Made by a program: the position numbers and the translations under genes
NCBI RefSeq assembly: GCF_003443675.1
Contig: NZ_CP031963.1
Location: 2,193,501-2,257,500 of the forward strand
DNA from: Aquimarina sp. BL5
Lineage (GTDB): Bacteria; Bacteroidota; Bacteroidia; Flavobacteriales; Flavobacteriaceae
Length of the DNA stretch: 64,000 nucleotides
Direction of reading: 5' to 3'
Part shown: piece after piece, positions 33,833 through 42,801 of the stretch
How the letters are laid out: each line of letters opens with the position of its first letter
How positions within the stretch are numbered: position 1 is the first letter of the stretch
The notes under the pieces: generated by a model
Told to the model about the DNA's origin: nothing
Seen by the model: the letters and a program-made list of their open reading frames with translations, nothing else
The model's database searches: none

Positions 33833-34690
33833 CTAAAAATATCTAAAATTTAACATACGACCGACGTATGTATAAATATCCGGGAATTGTTCTTTAAGTT
33901 TCTCAGGAGATTCCATAAAAACTTCTACTAACACTGCTATAAATTCAAATTTATCTGTAAAAGCATATTCTCTTAATATTTTAGATTCAATAATCTTATT
34001 TCGTAATTCGAGAGAAGAAAGGTGTTTCTCTAGTTCTAAAAAAGTATCGTAAAATATTTCCGAGCTAATATTATTACTCTTCAGCGAACAATAATGGATG
34101 GCATGGGTGATTTCGTGAATCCCCAGATTTATTCCATCTTGCTGATGTAAATTTCCTATATTAAAATGTTCCCAGGATAACACTAATGCCTTAGATCTTG
34201 GATTGAACTCTCCATTATTTTCTGTTTTATTCAGAATAGAGTAATATGAAGATGGGTACAAAATAATAGTTTCTACATATTCTAACAAATAATTACGCAT
34301 CCCAAAGGTTAACTGAATTACCATCATCGTAATTTGCATCCGTTTATCGTCATCAATGACAAGTCCTTCTCTACCGACAAACTTGGTGCTTTCTAAAAAT
34401 TGTACAACTCGATGCTCAAAATATCGTTTTCTCTGTTTGTCTAATTGATTATATAATGTATTTGTTTTTAAAATGGACAATAAATGAGTTGGTAATTTTT
34501 TAGGAACAAAATAAAAATGCACAAAAAAAGGTTTCTTGTAAAATTTTGCATATACTGTTTCTAGATATCGAAAAACATAATACAAACATATCGAAACAAT
34601 ACCAACGGTAAGTATGATTCCAAGGAATTTCGGAATCCCAGGTTCAGGTTTTTCCTGAAAGGACAATGTGTATGAAAAATTAAAAATCAA
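33833..34690 (-). CDS. MtfA-family zinc-dependent peptidase
   Basis: This 285-residue protein has one N-terminal membrane helix (about 22-45) and an M90/MtfA-type domain with the zinc motif HEITHAIH near residue 190 and an upstream FFxHR-like region (RYFEHRVVQFLESTKFVGREG). MtfA in E. coli is an aminopeptidase that binds the regulator Mlc. The substrate here is unknown. It is separated from the LuxR-type gene by about 200 bp without recognisable features. Confidence 0.82.
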   Translation of the reverse strand: MIFNFSYTLSFQEKPEPGIPKFLGIILTVGIVSICLYYVFRYLETVYAKFYKKPFFVHFYFVPKKLPTHLLSILKTNTLYNQLDKQRKRYFEHRVVQFLESTKFVGREGLVIDDDKRMQITMMVIQLTFGMRNYLLEYVETIILYPSSYYSILNKTENNGEFNPRSKALVLSWEHFNIGNLHQQDGINLGIHEITHAIHYCSLKSNNISSEIFYDTFLELEKHLSSLELRNKIIESKILREYAFTDKFEFIAVLVEVFMESPEKLKEQFPDIYTYVGRMLNFRYF

Positions 34691-34893
34691 AAAGGCTAAG
34701 TAGGTTTACAAAGTCACAAAATAATGCTTTTGAGATAAAAACTCTGTTAAATCAATTACTAAAACGTTAATCCTTAAATAATAGTATTAAAAAAGAACAC
34801 GAGCTTTAGACAATAAAAGCACCACGAGTGTGGGATTCTTAAAAAAACTATTGATCAAAAAACATATATATTATAGATAATCAAAGAGAACAT

Positions 34894-37671
34894 CTAAAAA
34901 CTCATCAAAAATTGAGTCAAATTATCATCTGAACTTAGATTTAATTTTTTTCTAAGCTTATGTCGATTTACATCCACACTTTGAGGACTTATCCCAAGTA
35001 AAGGAGCTATTTCTTTTGAAGACAAATTCATTTTAAGGTACGCACACAATCTTAAATCCTTCGAGGTTAAACCGGGATGTTGTTTGGACAATCTTTCATA
35101 AAACTCCTGATGAGACTTATCAAAGTTTATCTTAAACAATTTACTCTCCTTATCAGTAATATAATATTCTACAAGCCTCTTTAAATCAGTGTAATTACTA
35201 TCTTTTGATCGAACATTTGGAGACTCTTGGATTTTCACAATCTTATCTCTAATTTTCTTCAAAATCTTATTTTTATTAAGATTTACATAAGCAATCTGAG
35301 TAAGCTCTCTGTTTTTTGCCTTTATTTCATCTTCTAGCTTAGAATTTTTGAGTTCTATGATTTTACGTTCTTGTTCTAATTTTTGGGCTTTGTATTCTTC
35401 CTCCTGCTTATTCAGTTTTTCTTCTTTCTGCTTCAGAAGTTGATTTTTTTGCTTCTTCATTTTATAGCGATTAATAGAAAATGCTACAAATACTATCCCA
35501 CTAATCAATAATAAATAAAGTATATACGCCAAGGGAGTTCTATAAATAGGTGGATTTACTGTAAAGAAAATAGAAGACTCTCTTACAGTTCCATCATACT
35601 TAGCTCTGATATAGAATGTATAATCCCCTTCAGTCAGGTTATACAATGTATGCTCTGTTGAAGTTGTCCAATCACTCCAGTCTTCCTCGTCTATTTTTGA
35701 TTGATAACTTACTTTCTTACCGTATATAGGCAAAGCATACCTTATTTTAAGGTCGTTGTCCTGAAAAGGTATTTCTGAATTTTTTAAATAAGAAACACTA
35801 GTATTAACCGAAACAAAATCTCGAATTAACACCTCTTCTCTAACACTATCTACAGGTGTCAAATTATCTCTAGCATATACTGAAAAACCGCTATAAATAG
35901 GAATAAGTTCTAATTCATCATCTAGTGTAAAAGAATTTAAAACATCCGGGACCAATTGATCCTGAAGCTCTTCTAGGTTTATTAAACCCTTTTTATTTTC
36001 TATTACAATACTTCCATTATCTACATACCAGATTTCGTCTTTCTTCTCAATAATACGAGGTGCATATCCTTTTTTATATCCTAGCTCTTTTTTAACAAAA
36101 GAATCATTTTCTGGCTCATATGTGTAAGAATAAAAACCTGACGTAATGACAATTTGTTTTCTAACCTTAGACATTGATAAAACAGTTCCTTCAAAATCAC
36201 TAAGAGGAAAAAAAGCTTCTTCTACAAGTGTATTGTTGTCGTCTAAACTAAACTTAAATACACCTTCTGATCTTAAGGCTAGCCATATGTGATTATTCTT
36301 ATCAACTTCTAGATATCTTACAGATTTATTAAATCCTTTAAGTTGGTATTCTTTCCAATTATCATCAACTTTCTCATATAACGAGACTCCATTATAATGA
36401 GGTGAAAGAATAAGATCTTTATCCTTATACCTAAAACTTCTAAAATCCCAGGCTCCTTTACTAAAGCCCATTTTACTTAATGTTTTTCCGCTCAAAGTGT
36501 ATGCGCCTGTATCATGCCCAACCAATACCTCTTCATTCACAGAGACAATATTCCAAACTTGCCCTTTTAATAATTGCTCAAAATCTTCTTCCTGAACTGT
36601 CGATTCACCGTCCAACAGATACAATCCCTGGTTAGTGCCTATATAATAAGAACCTTTATCTTTTATTGCAGCATATGTTGTTCCTAGTTTACCGTAGTAA
36701 TCATAAAAATATTTCAAAGAAGAGTTTAATTTTAAATAATCAACTCCATAATCTAATGCTAACCAAAGATTATGTTCATCATCCTGAAATATTGACAAAA
36801 CCGTATTATTCTGTAATCCTTTTAACTTGTTAATATTTTCGGTTTTTCCATTATCCAAATCAAGTATATACAATCCATTCGATACCGTTCCTAACGCAAT
36901 CCTATCCTCTTCAAGTTTTAAAAAGGAGAAAATTTGTGCTTCTTTCACTTCCTCGGATAAAGAAAAATCTAATGGAACAACTTCATCATTATTAAGTGTA
37001 AAAAGTCCTTTTGTATCACTTATGAGAATTAAATTTTCACCAACTTTAGTGACTCCTATAATATTCGCATTTAATTCTTTGCTATTATATATGGGCAACA
37101 AACTTGTTCCAGATAATTTAAAAATACCATACTCATAATCATTTACATATAAGTCACCATTTATTTTATAACTCCATCTAAAACAACAAGGAGCTGGTAT
37201 TTTGGTAATGATATTACCTTGATTAATATATAAATTACTAAAAGTCTGAAAAACGACTTCATTATCTATTTCGTGTATTCTCCAATACTCTTCTGCACTA
37301 TCAGAAACACTTTTACTGACCTTATTTAATAATGAAATTTTATAAGCATCATTATTATCATTAATTAATAATCCAAAATGACCATCCGCACCAAAATAAA
37401 TCGAATCCTTATTCTTAACAAATAAACTTCTATTAACCATGACGTCGTTAGTCGCCACAGCATTCCATTCACTTCCATCAAAAATTAAGACTTTATTTTC
37501 GTTTGCTACATATACAATTCCATTTTCGTCTTGTTCAATATCCCAAGATTGTGCACCAAATCCCATATTTTTAGTGTCATAATGGATGATCTCAGGCAAA
37601 ATCTTATTTTCAATAGATTGCGAAAAAGAAAAGAATTGAAATAGGAAAAATAAAAAACAAATACGATTCAT
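34894..37671 (-). CDS. Membrane-anchored LuxR-type regulator with beta-propeller sensor and Y_Y_Y domain
   Basis: This 925-residue protein has a signal peptide (1-19), two seven-bladed-type propeller halves (about 30-590, repeats such as ILSIFQDDEHNLWLALDYGVDYL and RYLEVDKNNHIWLALRSEGVFKF), a Y_Y_Y domain (about 620-705), one membrane helix (about 711-732), a long coiled coil (about 737-813) and a C-terminal LuxR HTH (about 870-925, SSKEIAPLLGISPQSVDVNRHKLRKKL). It has the periplasmic half of a hybrid two-component sensor but no kinase, so the signal must pass straight to the HTH. It lies alone, with no PUL adjacent. Target genes are unknown. Confidence 0.88.
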   Translation of the reverse strand: MNRICFLFFLFQFFSFSQSIENKILPEIIHYDTKNMGFGAQSWDIEQDENGIVYVANENKVLIFDGSEWNAVATNDVMVNRSLFVKNKDSIYFGADGHFGLLINDNNDAYKISLLNKVSKSVSDSAEEYWRIHEIDNEVVFQTFSNLYINQGNIITKIPAPCCFRWSYKINGDLYVNDYEYGIFKLSGTSLLPIYNSKELNANIIGVTKVGENLILISDTKGLFTLNNDEVVPLDFSLSEEVKEAQIFSFLKLEEDRIALGTVSNGLYILDLDNGKTENINKLKGLQNNTVLSIFQDDEHNLWLALDYGVDYLKLNSSLKYFYDYYGKLGTTYAAIKDKGSYYIGTNQGLYLLDGESTVQEEDFEQLLKGQVWNIVSVNEEVLVGHDTGAYTLSGKTLSKMGFSKGAWDFRSFRYKDKDLILSPHYNGVSLYEKVDDNWKEYQLKGFNKSVRYLEVDKNNHIWLALRSEGVFKFSLDDNNTLVEEAFFPLSDFEGTVLSMSKVRKQIVITSGFYSYTYEPENDSFVKKELGYKKGYAPRIIEKKDEIWYVDNGSIVIENKKGLINLEELQDQLVPDVLNSFTLDDELELIPIYSGFSVYARDNLTPVDSVREEVLIRDFVSVNTSVSYLKNSEIPFQDNDLKIRYALPIYGKKVSYQSKIDEEDWSDWTTSTEHTLYNLTEGDYTFYIRAKYDGTVRESSIFFTVNPPIYRTPLAYILYLLLISGIVFVAFSINRYKMKKQKNQLLKQKEEKLNKQEEEYKAQKLEQERKIIELKNSKLEDEIKAKNRELTQIAYVNLNKNKILKKIRDKIVKIQESPNVRSKDSNYTDLKRLVEYYITDKESKLFKINFDKSHQEFYERLSKQHPGLTSKDLRLCAYLKMNLSSKEIAPLLGISPQSVDVNRHKLRKKLNLSSDDNLTQFLMSF

Positions 37672-37993
37672 TAATTGCTCTATTTAAGCTAAGGTAGTCT
37701 CTCAAATATACCAAAAATAATCTTAACAGTATGGATTAGAGTCGCCATAAAAACAATTCAATAAATTTCCTTAATTTTTTTAATCTCAATTAAAAACAAG
37801 AACATCTATACAAATAACCGTGTTTCATACTATAAAAATCCATTTTCAGAACACCATCATTCTTTCTAAGAGTAAAATGAAACCGTAATTTACAACAGTC
37901 TTTTTTAATTCTTTTTTTCTTAATTCTTTTAATATTATGAGTTACAGGTTATGTTTTTTGTTCAAATTACATTGAAAACACAATGTTTCGGAA
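37672..37993. other. Intergenic gap before raiA, nothing recognised
   Basis: This is AT-rich sequence between divergent genes, with runs of T near 37890-37930. I see no ORF, hairpin with T-tract or repeat. Confidence 0.5.
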
Positions 37994-38036
37994 TGATATT
38001 TATCATATTTAAAAATAAAGAGAGTTCCTATTTTTG
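37994..38036 (+). promoter_or_regulatory. Fnr-type promoter of raiA
   Basis: TGATATTTATCA (37994-38005, perfect dyad) is centred 29.5 bp before the -7 box TATTTTTG (38029-38036), placing the site near -41, a class II activator position. Confidence 0.8.
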
Positions 38037-38060
38037 AGATAGATTTAAAATGCTATAATA

Positions 38061-38363
38061 ATGACAATAAACATTCAATTCGTACAAATGCCAACAAGCG
38101 AATACATGGAAGGTTATGTACAGGAAAAATTAGAGAAATTATATAAAAAGTATGATTGGATTATCAAATCGGATGTATTTTTTAAAAAAGAAAAAGACCC
38201 GAAAGGAAGCGGAAAAATTTGTGATATAGAATTAAGTCTTCCTGGTCCTAAAATATACGCTACCTCTAATGAAAAAAATTATGAGATGGCTGTCAAAGAA
38301 ACTCTTAGTGACCTGGAAAGGCAACTCAAGAAAAGAAAACAAGAAATGAAGCCTTATATGTAA
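38061..38363 (+). CDS. raiA: Ribosome hibernation factor, HPF/RaiA family (short form)
   Basis: This 100-residue sigma-54 modulation/S30EA-type protein (MTINIQFVQMPTSEYMEGYVQEKLEKL...) ends in a basic stretch (LERQLKKRKQEMKPYM) that contacts 16S rRNA. It binds the decoding region of idle 30S subunits and inactivates ribosomes in stationary or stress conditions. There is no long C-terminal dimerisation domain. It is controlled by a perfect Fnr-type site, so ribosome silencing is predicted to be induced with the micro-oxic genes downstream. Confidence 0.92.
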   Translation: MTINIQFVQMPTSEYMEGYVQEKLEKLYKKYDWIIKSDVFFKKEKDPKGSGKICDIELSLPGPKIYATSNEKNYEMAVKETLSDLERQLKKRKQEMKPYM

Positions 38364-38381
38364 GTAAGGATTTCAAAAAAC

Positions 38382-38424
38382 TGATAAATATCATATTTTA
38401 TGATCATCAAACGAACTACTTTTA
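38382..38424 (+). promoter_or_regulatory. Fnr-type promoter reading into a protein-free gap
   Basis: TGATAAATATCA (38382-38393) is centred 29.5 bp before TACTTTTA (38417-38424, 7 of 8 with the -7 consensus). This is the same geometry as at raiA, the usp genes and cco, but no protein gene follows on this strand. Confidence 0.7.
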
Positions 38425-38428
38425 TATG

Positions 38429-38653
38429 GTAGTTAATTACTAATTCTTTAGTATAAGGATTAGTTAAAAAATAAGTTGTTCTTGTTGTAAAACAGTTGCA
38501 ACTGAAACAGAGAAATTGACTATATTTTTTCAGGAAAATAACCTGATTTTCGATATTTAGTAATAAATGGAACATTGAAGGTAATCGTATCGAAAAATAA
38601 AATTAATTTCTTTGTAGGAAACAGGTAGGTTTACGCTTACCTGTTTCTGTTTT
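38429..38653 (+). ncRNA. Candidate Fnr-controlled small RNA, about 225 nt
   Basis: The transcript is predicted from the promoter at 38382-38424 to the terminator at 38618-38653. No ORF longer than a few codons with a start exists in it: the only clear ATG, near 38567, stops after three codons. Structured elements inside are the 12-bp perfect palindrome CAGTTGCAACTG (38493-38504) and the TCAGG / CCTGA hairpin (38530-38546). The gene lies between raiA and a convergent acetyltransferase gene, both of which have their own Fnr-type sites. The design resembles the FNR-activated FnrS sRNA of enterobacteria, but no sequence relation is claimed. The alternative is a raiA 3' processed RNA or antisense control of the acetyltransferase mRNA end. 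Confidence 0.55.
38618..38653 (+). terminator. Strong intrinsic terminator of the candidate sRNA
   Basis: The 10-bp perfect stem GAAACAGGTA / TACCTGTTTC has a 10-nt loop and the tail TGTTTTTA. It is 250 bp beyond raiA, too far to be simply its terminator, and on the plus strand. Confidence 0.8.
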
Positions 38654-38791
38654 TATCAAGAAATTTCAACTAGTTTTCATAAGATTAATTGCGTGTTGTA
38701 TACATCTAATTTAGAAGATAAAGCCCAATAGTAAATAATCCTGGATTTTTGCAAATCAAGTAGACTAGAATTAAATTGTTAGAGCACGTCT

Positions 38792-39538
38792 TTATTCAAT
38801 TAGCTTTTCCAAATGTCTTTCTACTTTCATTTCTAAACTCACTAATTCTCCTTTGTAAAAAACACTATTTATGATCCACGGGATTGGCATTTTTAGTCCA
38901 TCTTCTTGAGATTTAATCTTGATAATTTCTAAAGGAATATTTTTCTTTTTCGCATATTCTCTAAGTGATTCATTCGTGTAAAATTCCGTGAATGGACACG
39001 TATTGGAATAGTATGCTGTGATTCCATTTTTATTCGGACAATTTCCTGACTTTGCGCTTTCCATAAATTTTGGAAACTCAGCATTATAATTAGTTTTTAA
39101 TCCCCAAAGTTTAAAATAAGGTTTTGCCTCGTCAATAATTTCAAATCCTTGGTGTTTAAGAAATTTTGGGTCAGTCATAAAAGGCCTTTTCTTATCGCTA
39201 GAAACTGCAATAATTCCATCCATTTCTTTAGAGTCGGCTAAACATTGTTCCAACAACTTTTTTCCATTACCTTTTCTCTTGAATTGTCCAGAAACCCAAA
39301 AGCAATTTATAACCATAAAATTTTTTCCGATTAATGGAAGCCAAGAACTTTCTATTGGAACATATTCGATAAATACTTTTCCTCTAACATCAACCTTTTG
39401 AAAGTTGTAGCCATTTTTAAATTCTTTCTTCAGCCACTCTTTTTTCTTCTCATATCCATTCTGACATTTTTTGTCACTTATAGCACAACAAATATGCTCG
39501 TCTTGAATATTCTTATCGGTAAGTTTTAGAATTTCCAT
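38792..39538 (-). CDS. GNAT acetyltransferase with YoaP-like C-terminal domain
   Basis: This 248-residue protein has an N-terminal GNAT fold (about 1-150): VINCFWVSGQFKRKGNGKKLLEQCL contains the R/Q-x-x-G-x-G/A acetyl-CoA loop. The C-terminal YoaP-type domain (about 165-248) contains AYYSNTCPFTEFYTNE and the fixed phrase MPIPWIINSVFYKGE. YoaP-like proteins are of unknown acceptor specificity. It is preceded by a perfect Fnr-type promoter and so belongs to the micro-oxic set. Confidence 0.85.
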   Translation of the reverse strand: MEILKLTDKNIQDEHICCAISDKKCQNGYEKKKEWLKKEFKNGYNFQKVDVRGKVFIEYVPIESSWLPLIGKNFMVINCFWVSGQFKRKGNGKKLLEQCLADSKEMDGIIAVSSDKKRPFMTDPKFLKHQGFEIIDEAKPYFKLWGLKTNYNAEFPKFMESAKSGNCPNKNGITAYYSNTCPFTEFYTNESLREYAKKKNIPLEIIKIKSQEDGLKMPIPWIINSVFYKGELVSLEMKVERHLEKLIE

Positions 39539-39552
39539 TTTTTCGGTTTTAT

Positions 39553-39595
39553 CAAAAGTAGAATGGTTGTAATTTCTTTCCTATGATAATCATCA
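39553..39595 (-). promoter_or_regulatory. Fnr-type promoter of the YoaP-like acetyltransferase gene
   Basis: TGATAATCATCA-type dyad (39584-39595) is centred 29.5 bp from the perfect -7 box TACTTTTG (39553-39560, minus). The predicted start is only about 10 bp before the ATG. Confidence 0.78.
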
Positions 39596-39645
39596 ACTTT
39601 TCCGAGTTAGTCCTGGTGTTCCTCAAATGCCCTACCTCCTTTATG

Positions 39646-40527
39646 TTATACATCCTTTTTCGTTTTTCCAAAACCGTAGGTAAGTTGACCCAAAAAACTT
39701 TTAGGTATTTTTTCATCACCCGGAAAACCAATTTCAATGGTACCACTATCTTCGGGTATATAATTAGTTTTGAAAATATAATCCCAGAGACTCAAACTAA
39801 TCCCAAAATTAACACCATAAGAACCTTTGGGCAAAATATAAGAATGATGATATAAATGCATCACCGGATTGTTGAGAATATACTTCAGTGGTCCCCAAGT
39901 AATTTTAATATTAGCATGATTAAAATGGCCTATTGCTATCGCCAAAAAATGTACTATATAGGCTTGTTCCGGCTCAAAACCACCTAGAATCATTACTCCA
40001 ATGGTTTTTAAGGGTTTATAGAATATATTTTCCATCCAATGATAACGAAGATGCGCTGCAAATCCCATTTCCTTCACTGAATGATGAATTTTATGAAACG
40101 TCCAAAGAAATGGATATTTATGCAATAACACATGCGTAAACCATTGTACAAAGTCTAATATGATAAAAAAGACAACTAATTGGATCCATTTTGGTAAAGC
40201 TGATATATCGATAATCGTTAAACTTTTAGTAGAAATTCCTAGATCACCAAAAAACACCCCTAACAACTCATAAAAACCACCTATAACAATAGCAAAAACA
40301 AAAAAATTGAAAAACATATAAAATCCATCTAACCAAAAATCTTTTCTGAAAGTAGATTGCTCTTTTCTCCAAGGAAATGTTACTTCCAATACCCAAACTA
40401 ATAATGAAATTATAATCAATCCCCAGAAATAATTTGTGTACCATGGAACTTCTAGTACTATAGAATTCCAAGTCCATTGTACATTATTTTTAAAAGCATT
40501 TATGAATGAATTGATATATATTTCCAT
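39646..40527 (-). CDS. Sterol desaturase / fatty-acid hydroxylase-family membrane protein
   Basis: This 293-residue di-iron membrane oxygenase has the His clusters HVLLH, HKIHHS, HFNHANI and HLYHHSY of the FA_hydroxylase (ERG3) superfamily, plus four to five predicted helices (FWGLIIISLLVWVLEV, FFNFFVFAIVIGGF and others). These enzymes use O2 to hydroxylate or desaturate lipid chains or carotenoids. The substrate is unknown. It has no Fnr-type site and is divergent from acyP by function, not by strand. It seems monocistronic. Confidence 0.88.
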   Translation of the reverse strand: MEIYINSFINAFKNNVQWTWNSIVLEVPWYTNYFWGLIIISLLVWVLEVTFPWRKEQSTFRKDFWLDGFYMFFNFFVFAIVIGGFYELLGVFFGDLGISTKSLTIIDISALPKWIQLVVFFIILDFVQWFTHVLLHKYPFLWTFHKIHHSVKEMGFAAHLRYHWMENIFYKPLKTIGVMILGGFEPEQAYIVHFLAIAIGHFNHANIKITWGPLKYILNNPVMHLYHHSYILPKGSYGVNFGISLSLWDYIFKTNYIPEDSGTIEIGFPGDEKIPKSFLGQLTYGFGKTKKDV

Positions 40528-40717
40528 AGCATCTAGTTTACAGCAGAGATAACATCATACTTCTATAACGTATCACTAAAACAACTCTTTTTTATAATGT
40601 ATCAAATAACCTAAAGAGTTTTAAATATTAAAGGTAGAAAAAGTTATTATCTGTTTCGGTAACAAAAGTTACAATCTGCACTATTTAAACAGAACATCTT
40701 GCAACAGTAACTAGAAA

Positions 40718-40990
40718 TTAATATAAGATCTCAAAAAACTTATAAAATAAAGGAACATCTTCTTCTTTAGAAACATCACTCACCTCAGCAAACTTTGGTC
40801 CTTGGGTACACCATTCTAAAAATATTTTGAGCTGATTTTCATTTCCTTCTGCTTCAATGTAAACACTACCATCTGATTGATTTTTCACTATTCCTTTTAT
40901 ATTTAATTCCAGTGCTTTTTCTAAAGTACTTTTTCGATACCACACTCCCTGGACTTTCCCTTTTACTGAGATTTTATAATGTTTAAGCAT
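40718..40990 (-). CDS. acyP: Acylphosphatase
   Basis: This 90-residue protein hydrolyses acyl phosphates such as carbamoyl or acetyl phosphate. The signature GKVQGVWYRKSTLEKA (catalytic Arg, near residue 17) and the second motif GIVKNQSDGSVYIEAEG (catalytic Asn) are both intact. The length is exactly that of the family. It is monocistronic and divergent from the adjacent universal stress gene. Confidence 0.95.
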   Translation of the reverse strand: MLKHYKISVKGKVQGVWYRKSTLEKALELNIKGIVKNQSDGSVYIEAEGNENQLKIFLEWCTQGPKFAEVSDVSKEEDVPLFYKFFEILY

Positions 40991-41074
40991 AGTTACAAAG
41001 GTTTATCCATTTATTTTATAGATTGGATTTGTTTACAACAATATCCTACTCAAAATACTAAAAAACAAATTCAA

Positions 41075-41117
41075 TGACAATTATCATATTAATTACTCTG
41101 AACATCTTCTAATTTTG
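41075..41117 (+). promoter_or_regulatory. Fnr-type promoter of the first universal stress gene
   Basis: TGACAATTATCA (41075-41086) is centred 29.5 bp before the perfect -7 box TAATTTTG (41110-41117). Confidence 0.82.
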
Positions 41118-41138
41118 ATTTTGTAAAAACAATTAATC

Positions 41139-41975
41139 ATGAAAAAAATCCTCGTCCCAATTGACTTTTCTGAATACTCAGAATATGCATTACAAGTTGC
41201 CGCTGATATTGCAAGAAAGCAACACGCAGAAATCATTGTATTACATATGCTTGGCTTATCAGAAGCTATTCTTACCAAAGATGAAGCTCAAGAAGCTGCG
41301 GAGGCTATTTATTATTTAAAACTAGCAGAAAAAAGATTTAAGACATTCTTAGATAAAGAATATCTGAAAGGCATTAAAATCACAGAAACTGTACAGAACT
41401 ATAAAGTATTTAGTGAATTAAATGAAGTAGCTAATGAAAATGAAATAGATCTTATTGTGATGGGGTCTCACGGTAGTAGTGGATTAAGTGAGGTGTTTGT
41501 TGGCTCTAATACAGAAAAAGTAGTTCGTACTTCTGATATCCCAGTTTTGGTAATCAAAAATCAGATTGATGAATTCGATTTAAAAGAAGTAGTGTTTGCC
41601 TGTGATTTTAAAATGGAAAATATCCGTGCGTATCATAACGCCAATCGATTATTCACTTTATTTAATGCTACCGTACATATGGTGTATGTAAATCTACCAG
41701 GTGATCGATTTAGGAATTCTAATCAAATTGAAGAGCGAGTAAAAGAATTTCTTTTCAAAGCAGATTCAGGCAATTTAGAAAATTTTGATAAAGTAGTAGT
41801 TCAGAATGATTATTCTGTAGAGAATGGTATTTTTAACTATTGTCAAAAAATAAACGCAGATGTTATTGCAATACCAACTCATGGCAGAAGAGGATTATCA
41901 CACTTTTTTAATGGAAGTATTGGAGAGGATATTGCTAATCACTCTAATAAACCTGTAATTACATTTAAGATCTAA
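41139..41975 (+). CDS. Universal stress protein, two UspA domains
   Basis: This 278-residue protein has tandem Usp domains. The first starts KKILVPIDFSEYSEYALQVA and contains the nucleotide-binding type loop MGSHGSSGLSEVFVGSNTEKVVRTSDIPVLVI. The second is shorter (DLKEVVFACDFKME...IPTHGRRGLSHFFNGSIGEDIANHSNKPVITF). Such double Usp proteins bind ATP and accumulate under energy or oxygen limitation. The Fnr-type promoter supports that here. A terminator follows and no other gene shares the transcript. Confidence 0.93.
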   Translation: MKKILVPIDFSEYSEYALQVAADIARKQHAEIIVLHMLGLSEAILTKDEAQEAAEAIYYLKLAEKRFKTFLDKEYLKGIKITETVQNYKVFSELNEVANENEIDLIVMGSHGSSGLSEVFVGSNTEKVVRTSDIPVLVIKNQIDEFDLKEVVFACDFKMENIRAYHNANRLFTLFNATVHMVYVNLPGDRFRNSNQIEERVKEFLFKADSGNLENFDKVVVQNDYSVENGIFNYCQKINADVIAIPTHGRRGLSHFFNGSIGEDIANHSNKPVITFKI

Positions 41976-42015
41976 GATCTTAGATTATATATATATTAAA
42001 GTTAAGTTTGTATGG

Positions 42016-42056
42016 AGTCGTCTGAAAATTATCCTTTCAGACGGCTTATTTTTTAT
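42016..42056. terminator. Bidirectional terminator between usp and deoD
   Basis: The stem AGTCGTCTGAAA / TTTCAGACGGCT with a 7-nt loop is followed by a T-rich tail on the plus strand. It lies between two convergent genes. Confidence 0.8.
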
Positions 42057-42096
42057 AACGGTCTTACCTTAACAAAACTAGAACTGTCGGTTCATT

Positions 42097-42795
42097 TTAT
42101 AAAGTTCCCAACGCTATTTCTATCATTTTACTGAAGGTAGTTTCTCTTTCTTCGGAAGTAGTTCTTTCTCCAGTAACAAGAGAGTCAGAAATGGTGAGAA
42201 TTGCTAACGCTTTCACATTGAATTTTGCTGCAATCGTGTATAAACCTGCAGCTTCCATTTCTACACAAAGCACTCCAAATGCTGCCCATTTTTTATAAGA
42301 GTCAAAGTCATCTTCATAAAATTCATCTGCAGATAAAACGTTTCCTGCCTTAATAGGAATATTATGTTCCCGAGCATATAAAGCAGCTTTCATAAATAGT
42401 TCAAAATTAGCGGTGGGAGAATAATCTGCATTGATAAATCTAGAGTTATTAATCCCAGAAGTTGAAGAAGCAGCCATAGCAATCACAATATCTCTAAGCT
42501 TAACATCTTTCTGATAAGATCCAGAAGAACCTACCCTAATCAAATTTTGCGCACCAAAATCATTAATCAATTCATGACAATAAATCAATGAAGACGGAAT
42601 ACCCATTCCTGTTCCTTGCACAGAAACTCTCTTCCCACGATAACTACCAGTATATCCCAGCATTCCGCGAACCTTATTATAGCATACCGAATCTTCTAAA
42701 AATGTTTCAGCAATCCACTTTGCCCTCAGAGGATCTCCGGGTAATAAAACAGTTTCTGCTATCTCACCTCTTTTTGCTGCGATATGTGTACTCAT
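42097..42795 (-). CDS. deoD: Purine-nucleoside phosphorylase
   Basis: This 232-residue hexameric PNP of the DeoD type cleaves purine nucleosides phosphorolytically. The motifs [28 protein letters not shown] (phosphate loop), [39 protein letters not shown] and [16 protein letters not shown] (ribose Glu) are intact, as is the late catalytic Asp in ISDSLVTGE. It is the last gene of trxA-deoC-deoD, 6 bp after deoC. Confidence 0.96.
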   Translation of the reverse strand: MSTHIAAKRGEIAETVLLPGDPLRAKWIAETFLEDSVCYNKVRGMLGYTGSYRGKRVSVQGTGMGIPSSLIYCHELINDFGAQNLIRVGSSGSYQKDVKLRDIVIAMAASSTSGINNSRFINADYSPTANFELFMKAALYAREHNIPIKAGNVLSADEFYEDDFDSYKKWAAFGVLCVEMEAAGLYTIAAKFNVKALAILTISDSLVTGERTTSEERETTFSKMIEIALGTL

Positions 42796-42801
42796 CTGAT
42801 T

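Noticed and set aside
38354..38575. Minus-strand open frame of 73 codons after raiA
   Set aside because: It is Phe/Thr/Tyr-rich without family likeness, lies opposite the predicted sRNA and has no promoter of its own. Best read as the chance complement of a non-coding region.
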